DNA of 64,000 bases. It comes from Tanypteryx hageni (taxonomy: Eukaryota; Arthropoda; Insecta; Odonata; Petaluridae). Of the stretch, positions 1 through 12,600 are shown in pieces. The number at the start of each line of letters is the position of its first letter. Position 1 is the first letter of the stretch. The notes under the pieces are model-generated. The model saw only the letters and a list, made by a program, of their open reading frames with translations, was not told the DNA's origin and made no database searches. The DNA lies in the NCBI GenBank assembly GCA_028673005.1, contig CM054116.1, positions 23,165,840 to 23,229,839 of the forward strand, read 5' to 3'. The translations under genes and the position numbers were made by a program.

Positions 1-931
1 GTTGAGAAGTAGTATTCTCGGCGTCCACAACTATACTAACCATTATAACCTGAACTTAAGTTGTCAACCTAAAAAGGTCGGTATGACGCGGCATTCCTCG
101 ATGACCTTAGTGAATAAAGCCTTTTCCACTATTTAAAAACCCAAGACTATAATACAACTGTTACCAACACATTAATGAAGGTAGTTACAGCAATAAAAGC
201 CAACGAAAATATCTAAGATTACAGCTGTAAGGATTCAATCGTAGTCTGCATTTGATATACTCGGTTAATTTTTAGAGAAAATTAATCCAGTCAAACCAAT
301 AACCTTGGTGAAACTTGCTAATCTGATCAGGCAGCCATTACGGGATTCGTCACTATTACATTCAATATAAAAATATAATAAATATAAATAATATCACACT
401 CACCTACTACTACTTAAACAAGGCATGGCTTGTGGGAGTTCTCCTTTACTACTTTCAGAACAATGTAATGCCAAAATGGCACTAATACTCATAATTCTTT
501 CGTGGTTTACGCCACAGTTCCCTCCGTGTCTCCTTCTCGAAGAAGTATGGCCGCACCGCCGCACGGTTGATAAAAACAAGTTGAACAGGCCTATCCAAAA
601 CTGACTATAGACTCGCCACCAGAATCCTCGTTAAAAGCGCCCACTTTGAAAATGAAAATATGTTAGTCGAAAATAAGTACAAAATTGACTTAAAAAATGG
701 TTTGTATCCATAGTAACACTTAACATTCCGCCGTAGCCATTTCACAATAATATTTTAATCATGTAAAATGCTACATTTTATATACTTTTGATGTAGTATA
801 CTTGCACAAAATCTCTTGCAAATAAGCATTTTTTTAGAATTTTGCTGCAATTTATATAGCATATAACCAATATAAATTACATTATTTTATATAAATAATA
901 TTCGTTAAATGCGTTTAACATTGTGCAATTC
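1..931. other. Downstream intergenic sequence, nothing recognised
   Basis: AT-rich, stop-dense sequence with no ORF of coding character and no repeat that I can classify. Confidence 0.5.
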
Positions 932-934
932 ATT

Positions 935-1852
935 GGGTCGAGTGAATAAAAACTAAGCAAATGCTTAAAGCATTAAGCATAAGCATTTGCTAAAAGCATA
1001 AACAAATGCTAAAAGCATTTGCTTCATATTGAGTGAATAAAAGTTTGCTTTTGCTTATAAGCATTTGCTACTCAGTTTTAAGCAAATGCTTACATTTTAC
1101 GGAAGAAAGCTCTTTGCAACTCTTCCTTCACTTGTTTTTGTTTACATTTAAAGTTTTACATAGTTGAATTTCAAACTAAAAACATAAATATATTGGGTAA
1201 TATTTTTTAAAAAGTTAATTAATAATTTTTTAAAACTTTCTTTTATAACTGAATTCGATAATATCACAAATCATGGGTGTATTTTTATTCAATTAGTTAT
1301 AGTAATTTTATCCAGTCATTTGCCTTTATAGTGATTTTGGACGCCACAAATATTTCTATCTTACATCACTTAAGTACCTTAAAAATATTTCTATCTTCTG
1401 TTTGGAAGACAGTACCCCACCACGTCTCTCTTGATATTCTACGAGTAACAGATTTGAAATATAGGTACTTAACATTTTCTTCAGAGAAACGATATAAATT
1501 TTTATAACGTTGAAACTTTTCTCGTATTTTTTAACCTTTCGTGTCACCATAAATTACCATATTTATATTTAGGATCAATTATCATGAAAATAGAGTACTT
1601 GGAAATATTTTAGCAAGCCCTTTACCTCACTTAAAAGAGTTTAAGCATATGCTTAAAGCATTAAGCAAAAGCTCGGTTTTATTCACACAATTTTAAGCAA
1701 ATGCTTAAGAAAATTCCTAAAAATAAGCAAATGCTTATTCTTTCTAGCAAAAGCAAATGCTATTTTTTTATTCACCCCAAATTAAGCATTTGCTTAAAAA
1801 GTGAGGGAAATCTTAAGCATAAGCATTTGCTTATTTTTTATTCACTCGACCC
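935..1852. mobile_element. TIR element with subterminal 12-bp motif clusters
   Basis: The two ends are near-perfect inverted repeats of about 33 bp (GGGTCGAGTGAATAAAAA followed by TAAGCAAATGCTTA), each flanked by ATT, a possible 3-bp target duplication. Close to both ends there are about 12 copies of the motif AAGCAAATGCTT or its complement (for example 955, 983, 1013, 1059, 1081, 1642, 1695, 1726, 1750, 1781, 1821). The AT-rich middle has no convincing coding frame. It is most simply a non-autonomous DNA transposon; superfamily not assigned. Confidence 0.8.
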
Positions 1853-1855
1853 ATT

Positions 1856-2740
1856 CTCTTATGCATGAAGTCTCATTATTACTTAAAATGGCTACGGTTT
1901 TTTGTTATAATAAATGCTTTTGAAATTCAAGTTAGACAATTTGCACATTTTAAAGCTTTATAGTAGTACTACTTGTCATGAGCTTATATCTCAGACATTT
2001 ACTCCAAATCAACCTGAGACTATTTTTGTATGTATATTAAAATATTTACAATAAATATTTTCCAATTAATTCATCAACTAATTTTTCATATATGAGAGAA
2101 AGGAGACTATGGTGAAAAATTGAAAATTTACAGTTAAAAAATTTGTTTAACTGTAAATTTTTAATTTATTATAGTTAAAATTATAACAGAACACTCTATT
2201 TCTAAATTATATGGATAATTCGTAGAGAGAACTTTTTTAACATTTGTGTTGTTATATATACTTTATCTCTTATTATAATAAAATAAGGAAAGAAAAATCA
2301 AATTATTTTAAAATGTGATTAAATTATTGCTGTGACATTTTAAAACTGCTGTTATTTAAACATAAATTGATCCAAACTTAATTATTAGGAAAACGAAGTT
2401 CATTTCAGAAATATAAGAATGAAACAGTTTCCATGGAAGGAAAGATTTGACTATATCGTACACATGAATTTCGTTGTGATTATTCAATGATTTCTTACTT
2501 AACTGGTTTATATTTTCCATAAATGGTTTACCTATACATTACATCTATGTATGTAAGAAACCTGTCACTTACAAAACAAGAAAACATTGCGTGTAATTTT
2601 TATATCTACAGCTACAAATCAAAAGCACCAAAATAGTTTTCATGCAATAAAGCTGAAAGAATAACAGCTGACTGATAAAAATACTTTAATTTATACTTTA
2701 ATGCAAGGTATAAATACTTATAATTAACTTGAAGATTACT
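1856..2740. other. AT-rich spacer
   Basis: No coding frame, RNA gene or terminal-repeat structure recognised; short A- and T-runs only. Confidence 0.4.
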
Positions 2741-2769
2741 GTCTCACACATTGAAGAGCATCATAAGAA

Positions 2770-4200
2770 TTCTTACTAGATGGGCTAGAGATAATCGCTG
2801 AAGAATTGGAAGATCAATTCCAGTTCAGAAAAGGACGAGGAACCAGAGTTGCTACCAGTTAGTGGTGCAACTATAAATTCTGGGACTCTCTTAATCAACC
2901 ATTCTAAAAATCATTCTACATTTGCTGAGAAAATATTGATGCAAATGAAAAACTTGTACTTTTTAATATATAGTTTTATTTACAATGAAAATAACAATGT
3001 TATCATTGACTCAATAGAACACTTCTTTGGTTGACAGGCTCCCTGACTCTTAGCCCCCACCTGCCTCTGTGATGGGGGATCTTGAAGCATAGTAGTTACC
3101 CCACTACTATCAGTGTAATGAGAATCAGGGGCACTTTAAACATTGATGCAACTGGTGCAGTGCACTGATAGACCCTCAAGTTTCACTTGCCATGGAAACA
3201 TGCCCCCTTGTAAGAAAATTGCACTAAGTAGTTTGAAGTCTTAAAAGCACTCATGGTGAGAATCATATCAGAAAAGGCAACCGAGTAAAGTCGAGATTGC
3301 TGCATATCCTTCATTGATTGGCAGAAGGTCTTGGACATAGAAAATTGGTCAATGTTGATGAGGGTATTAAATGTTATAGGTGTAGATTAGAAAGACAGGA
3401 CAGGAGGCTGTTCAGGAATCCATACATGAATCAAGTTATGAAGGCCAGATTGAAGAAACTTGATACCAGTAGAACTAATATTGGGAGAGGAGTAACACTA
3501 TCTCTATTCATTATATATTGAGAAAGGTTAATACAAGAAGCACTAGAAGGCACAGGATATTTCAACATTGGAGGAAGGATTATAAGAACAGTAAAATAAG
3601 CTGATGATGAAGTGCTTCTTAGAAGAAAGGAAAAGAAACTCCCAAAAATGATAAATAGACTGCTAATAAAAGTTAAAATATATGGAATGGAAATAAGTGC
3701 AGAAAAATCCAAGATCATGTGAATATCAGGAATATAAAAAAGTTTAGCACAAGTGTTAGTGAAAAGTATTTAGATCAAGTTTTAGTCTGTTAATACCATG
3801 GAAGTAGCATAACAAGAGATGCACATGTACCAATAAAATAAGGACTGGAATAGTGAAAGCAAAAGCTGCTTTAGATAAAAAAAACTCCAACCAATGGGAA
3901 ATATAAAGAAAGACATACACAAGAAATTGATGAAATGCTGTGTATGGAGCAGAAACACGGACACACTGGAAAAATGATAAGCTTTGAAAGGTTGGCTTGG
4001 AGAAGAACGCTGAAGATACAACGGCTAGATAGGATGAAAAACGAAAAAGTAACAAGAAGAATAGGAAAAAGCAGAGATAGCATGGTTAATGACGTGTTAT
4101 AAGAAGACCTGGAAGGAAAAAGTTTCAGCTGACAGATGACTTGAAAAAAGTGAATGATTACACTGACTATAAGAAAGAGGAAGGCAAACTGAATTGGACA
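2770..4200 (+). pseudogene. Degenerate non-LTR retrotransposon (reverse transcriptase) remnant
   Basis: Broken plus-strand frames spell RT motifs: QFRKGRGTR near 2820, then IGRGVTLSLFIIY (from LSPxLFNxY), then a segment like the YADD box (ADDEVLL) at about 3600, then MEISAEKSKIM and farther on GWLGEERCKIQRLDRM and KNEKVTRRIGKSR. These follow the order of a LINE endonuclease-RT polyprotein C-terminal half. Stops and frameshifts throughout show it is dead. A short stretch with GATAGCATGGTTAA is locally duplicated at about 4075 and 4215. Confidence 0.75.
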
Positions 4201-4756
4201 TTAAGTGAATGGAGATAGCATGGTTAAAGATGTGTTATAAGAAAAACTGGAAGGCAAAATAGAAAGGTGTAGGAAAAGGTTTTAGCAAATGACTTAAAAG
4301 TGAAAGAAAGTTACCAAGGCATGAAGAATGTTGAAGAAAACAGGAGTACGCAGAGAAACAGGTTTAATCAAGAAAAATCACAGACCTGTCTATGGATAGA
4401 CTACCTGTTATGATAAATTAAAGTTTCATGCATGATACCGAGTTCATCAACATAGAGTAAAATTTTTTGCTCATGAAATACAATCTTTATGTTATTCTAC
4501 AAATAAAGAAATATCCAAGTTACTGCTTAACGTAAAAACAAAGGAAATTCTGCATAACATGTTATCAATCTTTACTCAAAAAAGGTTTTATATGAAAATT
4601 TACATATTTTGAATTATCTAATTGAAATGAAAATACATTTCATAATCTACTTTAAGGAATTTATCTTATATTATGAGAATTACATCTGGCTTATATTTTT
4701 CATGAAAAATTACTGCTTTGGTGATCGGTCTTTCTATGACACAACAAACAATATTA

Positions 4757-5165
4757 CAGTAGAACCCTGATTATCAGACATGACGAATATAAGAATGAAT
4801 ATTCAAAAAACCAAGGGCCTTCAAAAATATAGTTTCTACAGCACTGCCAGTTTGGTATAACATCTTAAAAAATGCACGGATAAGTTCTAAAATTTTTCGA
4901 AACTGGTTTTTAGTGAAGTAACAAATCCCAATCACTCATTACTTTAAAAAATGTAGTTTTATTCATAAAATTATTATAAATGCTATTTTTGTTTGTGATA
5001 TAGTTTTGTACTTGATGGGCATATTGCATTTTCATTGGAATTAGTAATAAACTGAGTTTATAGATATTTCTACCCATTTTTTCATTAGTATTCCGTATTA
5101 TCTGACATTTCCGTTATCTGACCATCCTTCAGTCCCATTTAAGTCAGACAATTAGGGTTCTACTG
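4757..5165. mobile_element. Pogo/Tigger-like MITE
   Basis: The inverted ends read CAGTAGAACCCTGATTATC on the left and CAGTAGAACCCTAATTGTC (reverse strand) on the right. TA precedes the left end; the right TA is mutated to TG. The element is about 409 bp and has no ORF. Confidence 0.8.
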
Positions 5166-5169
5166 TGTT

Positions 5170-6195
5170 TTAATTTCCAACTATATGATATCAGGTTGGG
5201 AGAAACTTAAATATTACTATCCGTTTTATATCAAACTTCTCTTAATACTAAATAATGAAAGTTTTATTTCAAATTGACATTTCACTTAAATAAATAACAA
5301 TGATCATCAAATGAATATACATTACTTTACACTTTTATATATTTGGTTAACATGCACATGTAATATCTACACAATATTTCCCTTTATATTTCATTTATAG
5401 GTGGAAAAAAATATCAATTTTCCTCAATTTACGACTAAATAAAAAAAATATTGCACTAGGGTGGCACACGTTCATTCAGAAGTGCATTGTTTCAACTTAT
5501 TTAAATAAATAGATTTAAAGAGATGCTGATAAACATCATATTCAACTATACAACAGATATATTTTCAATTTATTTCTATTTTGATTGGTGTATAAGAATA
5601 GCAGGAAAAAAATATTCAAAATAGCCTTGCAAACATCTTTTTCTCCTGTTTCAGATGCAAATTTGGAAAGGCAATAGCAGGAGTTACACACAAAGTGTTT
5701 TAAGTAGTGTCAGATATTGGTTCAGATAAGTTTAGGAATGCATTTAAACTACTATTTATGCCACACTTCATTTACCCAGTTATACTTTTTTTCCAAGTAC
5801 AGCATTCAGGAATTAAAAAATATATTTAAATGTATTTATATTTATGTACATTTATTGTTAAAATATAATTTGTGGTATTACCTTAACAAGTCCCTCACTA
5901 TATTCTAGTAAATTTATTTATTAAGAATAAACAAAACTTTTGTTTGAGAGGGGTCATGTAATATTAATAACAGGAATTGGCTAGTCATAGTTAACCACCA
6001 AGATAACATAACATTGAGTGATTTGTGCACATTGTATTTTCAACATACAAAATAATAAGACAATCGTAACATAATTAAATTCTTTCAAAAAGATATAAAT
6101 AAAAAATAGCTGCAAAATTTAGCTATATTACATTTCTTTTATATTTATGGCTTAATCGCTTGTAAACACTCTGAAAGCATATTGTCATACTGTTT
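5170..6195. other. AT-rich sequence downstream of MYO5
   Basis: No coding frame or repeat structure recognised. Several A/T-rich poly(A)-like signals occur on both strands. Confidence 0.4.
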
Positions 6196-6199
6196 ATGT

Positions 6200-6205
6200 T
6201 TTATT
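6200..6205 (-). terminator. Candidate MYO5 poly(A) signal
   Basis: AATAAA on the minus strand lies about 285 bases after the MYO5 stop codon. It is the first clear copy in that direction. Further AATAAA copies lie downstream (for example near 5912), so the site used cannot be decided from sequence. Confidence 0.4.
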
Positions 6206-6489
6206 TTTTGCATCAGTATGGTACAGAAAATGCAATGATTATGTACATATACACAAAAATTACTCCATAACAGAGCAGTAACACATAATGCCATAACAGT
6301 TACAAGATCTCATTCTTCAAACAGAAGAATTAAAAATTGACACTGGATGTATATTTCTGGTCACCAGGGAATACAATTATTTCACTGTGAGAAAACTCAC
6401 AATTTTCTCTTTTTCACACTGTCACTTGAGATCAACTGTGGACAAGATATACATAGGAAAGAAACACATTAACTAATTAATTTGCTTAA

Positions 6490-6612
6490 TTACACCTTCT
6501 TCAGCATAGGAAGATTCAATGCTTCAGGGATTTCGATATCTTCCAATCTAATGTTGGATGGGTTAAATGGAAAACGTACTGGAAAGCTTAACTTGGTTTC
6601 CATCAGCAATGT
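6490..6612 (-). CDS. MYO5: MYO5 exon w30: C-terminus and stop
   Basis: This exon has 40 codons and a TAA stop: [40 protein letters not shown]. The FPFNPS motif and the IP-x-LNLP-type end are typical of the myosin V C-terminus. Acceptor ttcag|ACATTG. Confidence 0.97.
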   Translation of the reverse strand, partial: TLLMETKLSFPVRFPFNPSNIRLEDIEIPEALNLPMLKKV

Positions 6613-9600
6613 CTGAAAATACGATAACAATATTTTAAAATGTAATATTTTGATGTGAATCAATATAAAAATGTTCTAAAATGACAAAATGAGAAAATAT
6701 GGAAAAAAGTTAAAATAAAGTAAGCATTTATAATAGAAAAACAGTCATGGAATACATTAGTTTCTTCGAAGTATTGATTGCCAAAATTAAAAAATTGGAG
6801 CAGTTTTGCAAGGGTTTTTTATTGGGAAACACTTGGGCCTCCTGGCATTTCATCAATCCAATGGGGTAAGAATGCAACAGACCTTCAAGAAACTAGCATG
6901 TTACCATTCCAAGAGATCACAAAAGGCAACCATAGAAAAAGTGATAGATTAGAATTCAGTAGCAACAAGAGTTAATAGGAGTGCATTGTAAATTTTGAGA
7001 TTTTATAAGGAGAAAATTCTCTATGTGACCGGGAATCGAATCTGGGTATCCCCACTTGCGGGATAAGTGCTTTAACCAACTAAGCTATCAAACCAGCCTG
7101 ATTCTCCTTTTCTGAATTGGGGTATTTACGGTGAAGAAGGAACTCCAACACAAACGTCCTCATAGAGGCAACATGGAAAAAAACCCCTTACTTTATCCCA
7201 AGAAAGTGAGATGACTTCAAATAACAAGTTACAAAGTGATTGAAATTAAATATTACATGTTTGCATAAAGCTGAAACTAAATTTTGAGATTTTAGAAGGA
7301 GAAAAATTCTGTACTTGACTGGGAATTGAACCTGGGTCTCCCCAATTGCCGGATAGGTGCATTGTTTTATAGTTCCAAATATATTTGTTTTTAATATGTT
7401 AGATTGGGAATTTGGCCATTATGGAGCCAAGATAATTCTCAAATTTGTTCTAGGTAGTGCCATATTAAGGGGAGGGGGAGGGGGAAAATTGGGAATTTTG
7501 CCCAGGATGCCAAAACTTTGAAAAGTACAAAATAATCAAATATGTTAACAAAAAATGTATTTTACTATTCATTTAAAAAATAACTGAAAAACTTCTTTCT
7601 TGCTTTCCCCTTGGCAAATGTGGCAATTAATTTTAATGTATCTGATTTTGAAACTACATCTTGCTCAATTGAAATTGTCACTAGTCCATTTGATCATCCT
7701 CAAGTGGTTGTTGATCTCGAATAAGTTGTGATCAGTTTCAATTTGAATCAACTTCTTTCACCACTAGCAATTGCCACTGGAATTGTTAAATACACAGGTA
7801 ATGCAACCCATGTGTTTGGCAACATGTCCTGAATATTGCTTTTATGAATGAAGTTCAAAGCTTATAGTGGAAGCAATTTGGCTTCATTTTACAAAACAGA
7901 GATTTCTGGGCATGATCCTCGATGTGTTAATTTAAGTAATTTATTATGCTTTTATTTTTTATTTGAATAATAAAATATATATTTAAATAAAATAAACTTT
8001 CCTTAAAAAGGTGCTTAAATTTATTTTGCCCTGGGTGCCACAATGGCTCCCACATGCTCTGGTTACAGGTACCAAATTTTGAAGGCTATGGTACACTGTG
8101 CTATATGCCTAGTGCTTTTAGAGTTCCTAATTTATCCTATATCATTTATCACAAATTACAACATTCAAGATTGTAATCAATAGAAAAGCAGAAAACTTAT
8201 TATAAATGCTATATTTTTTATATATGAAGGAGATTTACATAGCTAAAAAAAAGCCCAATCCAATTGAATAGAAATTACAATAACTTTCATTAATAGGAAT
8301 AGAATATTTGAAATGAAATAACGACTGACTGGAAAAAAAACAAATATTGAGTAATAGTGAAACCCTTTATTACCTGTGATTGACTGGGATCAGTACGACT
8401 GCTAAGCTTTTGCTGGATTTTCCTAATAAATGACAATGGAACTCTTTCCTCAAACTCATCTGCTGCAGTGTAGACATTCAATATCTTCACAATCTGGAAA
8501 AAGGTAAAATGGTGATTATACAATATTAAAGTATAGCTCATATATCAGTAAATAATATACTTAAATTTAAATAAAAAAATGGAGATTTTTTGGGCTCTGG
8601 GACTGCTTCAGTAGCCAATAATACTAGCCATGAACCCACAAAATGTAGCGCTGGGCACTTATGTTTTCAGCATTCTTTTATGTTAATATATGTCAGTAGG
8701 ATTTGTATAAAGCATCAGGCATGTGCTGTCCAATGTAATTCTGGTTGTACATGACTTACCATATTTTTCAGGCTATTAGACACTGATTTTTTTGAAGATT
8801 TTTCAAGTATTTTGGTTCACCAAAGCATTTAGGAAGGGCCATATTGTGTATCATTTTTAGCAATGATTAAGTATGTATCTGGCAACATTTTCATGAAAAT
8901 ATTATGGCGTTTTAGAGAAACTTAATTCATGAAAGAAAATAGGGATAATCTAAAATATAAATAATTGGTTTGAAACGTGGATAGCTAAATGTGCCCTGCA
9001 TACACTCAACAGTCCTATTAATTAAGCTGTTAGAGTGCACCACACATTGCACGTATAGACATCCCTTACCAATAGTACTTACTTAAACTTAAGTGCATGA
9101 TGAGATTTTAATCTTATAAATATTTTTGTGTGTGTGCATGTGTATATGTATGTTCTTTATACGTTTTTACATCGTTGAAGCTATCGAATTCAAAAGTTTC
9201 ATAGACCATCCTATGGACCAAAGGAAGAACTTGGTCTAGGTTTGCAGACCGTGGGGTCTCTTATACCCCATGGGGCCAACAAAATACTATTTCCATAAGA
9301 ATGCATGAGAAATGATGTGGAGAAATCCCAAAAGGCCACCTAAATATTAACTTACGATCACTGGAAATGGCTTATTTTATGCATGAAAGACTTAATATTT
9401 TAATTCAGTTCATGTTTTGTCGTATTACTTGCAAATGAATTCATGCCTAAATATAGTCTATGAATACTTTTAAAGTGAGTTAAATGATTTTAATGAATAT
9501 TAGAACATTGTTATCTTTTACCATTAACATTGAAAGATTTATCGCAACATAAATTGATACATCTACTTACATTTGTTCGGTAACCAAGATGATGTTTATT

Positions 9601-12600
9601 GTTTACGTTTTGGCTAATAGTATTGACATAATTCACATAATTTTATTGCTGCTTTAAAGGTTTCGGTGCATCTATCCATTTGAATATTAAGTAAGACGTT
9701 AATGCGTAATTATATTATTGGTAAAACGTTACAATACAATGCATAAAATAATAAATTTTATTGTAAACATCGCTTGTGCGGGCTCCGCCCCCAAACCCCC
9801 AAACCAGTAATTCAAAACTTGTGGTACCAAACAGCAAAAGTAAATAAATTTCAAAATTTATTGTATTATTTTTATTGTAATATGACATCAAAAATGATAT
9901 ATCAATAAAAATAATAAAAATTGTTTGTTACTTAAAAGAAAACTTTCCCGAGTGAAGCCGGGCGTTTCAGCTACTTCCTAATAAATTTAACGCATATGCA
10001 ACAATGATATGTACACTTTCTTCTGCAACTCTTTTTGACTTGTACATAACCATTTTGATCGATACACCAATAACTAACTTCCTCTGTTTTACTCTCCATT
10101 TCTTCACTTCCTCCTCTAGTTGTGGCCATTAAGGACCACGCTTACAAAGACTATGTTTCTAACAAAGTTTACAGTTGCAGGTGCTATTTTGTGGAATCTC
10201 TCGATATTATAAAATGGGGAAATTTTTATATTTCCACTTAAAAAACTTATATTTCAATCATGGTTTTGACATGTTAAAACGTATATATAGCGCTACTCTC
10301 CCCAATCTTTACCCTGAAGATGATGTGTTAACACGTTGAAACCATGGTTGAAATAAAAGTTTTTTAAATGAAAATATATAAATTTTCTCATTTTAGACTC
10401 TCTTTTACAGTTTACCTACAGTTATTCCTCCTGTTTTCCCCATTTACGAATCATTTTTTTCTATGGGACATGAACCAAAATGACATTCTGCTGCTTGGTT
10501 TCTGCGTTTTTGCATGTTGAATCACTTGAAGCTTATAGTATAAGCATATCCTTTTACTGTTGTAGCCATTGCTATCTCAATCAATACATGTAATGTTATT
10601 TATCCTATATATTTATAAAATTATTATGATATCTATTGGAATTCTTATGTATTGTGGCATTGATTGTGCTATTCAACAGGCTCATAAGGAACTAAAACAT
10701 CACATCTAACATCGCAAACACCGAAATTGTAATCATTCTGAGCAGGCGTAATAAAGCGCAATAATGAAAATGCATTACCAGAATTCATGTTACATAAGTT
10801 TTACCATATATATTAATTTTTTTAACTATTAAATTATTAATAATGTATATTTTAATGATTTTGGGGCAAATGACTGTCAATTATTTCATTTTAGAGATTA
10901 GTGGGTTCCTGAGTGTCAGTACGGAATACAGTAATAATCTTACCTTCAGATTGAAGGTAAGATTATTACTGTATTACTATAAGATGCAGACTGATTTTGG
11001 GAATCATTTTTCTGGAAAAAAGTGCACCTTATAGCCCGAAAAATATGGTATTTCTTATTTTGTATGTCTAAGTATGTTTTCAGCTTGTCATCCAACCAAC
11101 TTTCAATAATAAAAGTACATTAAATGAACAAAAATGGGATTTTTTATGTTTTCCATCTCAAAATTTCAGTAACAAAAAATAATCCATTAATCTGTTGAAG
11201 TGAAACACTAGCAAAAGTGACATAATTGGGTCATTCCACTGAATGAAGACTGCCAATTTCACTAATGTCAACAGGTTGGTTGCCACAGTATACACCAGTA
11301 TATTTTATCTTTTCAGGGTTGACTTGATGGCAGTGCCAATGGTGTCTTCACTGAACCCCCATACACAAAATCACTAAAAAATATTTGGTGTACTTACTGT
11401 ACATTCATATATGTCTTATGTAGTATTATTTATGACAACAAGCTCTATAAAACGGTAAATTTTAATCAATATCATTAGAGACATTTTTGAATAAATCAAC
11501 ATTTTGTGAAAATCAACAGGAATAAACTACTCTTCACTGTTTTTCTATATTGTTCACCTATTCATGGTTTCTATTCTGAAAAATAGTATGCCTAAACACA
11601 AGATATCATTTGGTTTCGTTGAACTGTCTCGGCCAGGGCTCTCCAAAGTATGGCCTGCAGACCCATTTAATATGGCCCACAAGCCTGAAATGTCTTGAAA
11701 ATTTTTTATTCAGAATTTTTTCTTATAACCAAGGTATTCAGGAATTAAAATGCAACAAATGAAGTACCTACAAATGCATTACAGTATGCAATCATATTTT
11801 CTTTTACTACAATTTTGGTCCTAACTTCATAAAATTTCTGCTCTCATCACAATGAGCACACTTGGTTTCTTTCACTATACATCAAACGGTTGTGCTTTAT
11901 TACCCGTTTTTACTTGCAGGTAATTTCTATTACAGGAATAAGATTTTGAATATTTTTCACTTCATAAAATAGTAGTTCTCCATTTATCTGATTCTGATTC
12001 ATGTACGGTGAAAAAAATAAAAGTTAGACCAGATATATCGGAAAATTTCCTGGAAAAAAAAAATCGCAATTTACTCAATTCACTATACCAGTTTTTAACA
12101 CAAAAATAGCCTAGATTTGTATATTGGGTGCCTGCATTAGAAAAGAAATTCTGCCTTGATAGTCCAAACCTGCGAGCATAGAATTTATTGGCCAAGTGAC
12201 TCAAATGTGAAAAAGTTGGGAGACACCTGGTCTAGGTGCTAGGGGCTCATACAGACAGACAGCATGGCGAAAACAACTTTTTTGGACTTGGGGAGACCTA
12301 AAATGTGTATTTCCATCAAAATCTCGAAGTCGAATCTTTTCGCGATTAAAATACTTTCTCTATATACTATGTATATGGGAAAGTAAATATATATCTCAAA
12401 AAGTAGATCTAAAATATACTTTGTGGAAATTAAAAATACAATGTGCACTGGGATCAGCATGATGTCGGTGACAGCAATGCTACTGCACAGGGCCCTGTGC
12501 TCTCTAAAAAATATTTATTGCACATTTGAAATACATACATACATTTTTTAAAAAATCACAAAAAATATATGCTGTCTTACAAGGGGAGGACCCGTACGTG

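Larger units (their letters stand above)
8759..11048. mobile_element. Pogo/Tigger-like element with nested insertions
   Basis: The left end (TA then CCATATTTTTCAGGCTAT) is inverted at the right end as CCATATTTTTCGGGCTAT then TA. The span is about 2.3 kb. Inside lie a Helitron-like 3' end (9947-9974), an inverted-arm element with a hammerhead-like core (10210-10397) and a perfect hairpin (10925-10975). No intact transposase frame. Confidence 0.65.

Noticed and set aside
1277..1507. A 76-codon frame inside the 935-1852 element as its transposase
   Set aside because: It is too short, of AT-rich random composition and without any domain.
3756..4083. Overlapping minus-strand hydrophobic frames suggesting membrane proteins
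   Set aside because: They are the complement of an A-rich RT pseudogene; T-rich complements give false hydrophobic frames.
7024..7100. A tRNA gene on the minus strand
   Set aside because: A and B boxes are present but the acceptor stem does not pair and related truncated copies occur nearby, so it is a SINE.
7440..8060. A hAT element bounded by TTGCCCAGGATGCC and TTGCCCTGGGTGCC
   Set aside because: The two blocks are in the wrong relation for inverted ends and no target duplication is visible.
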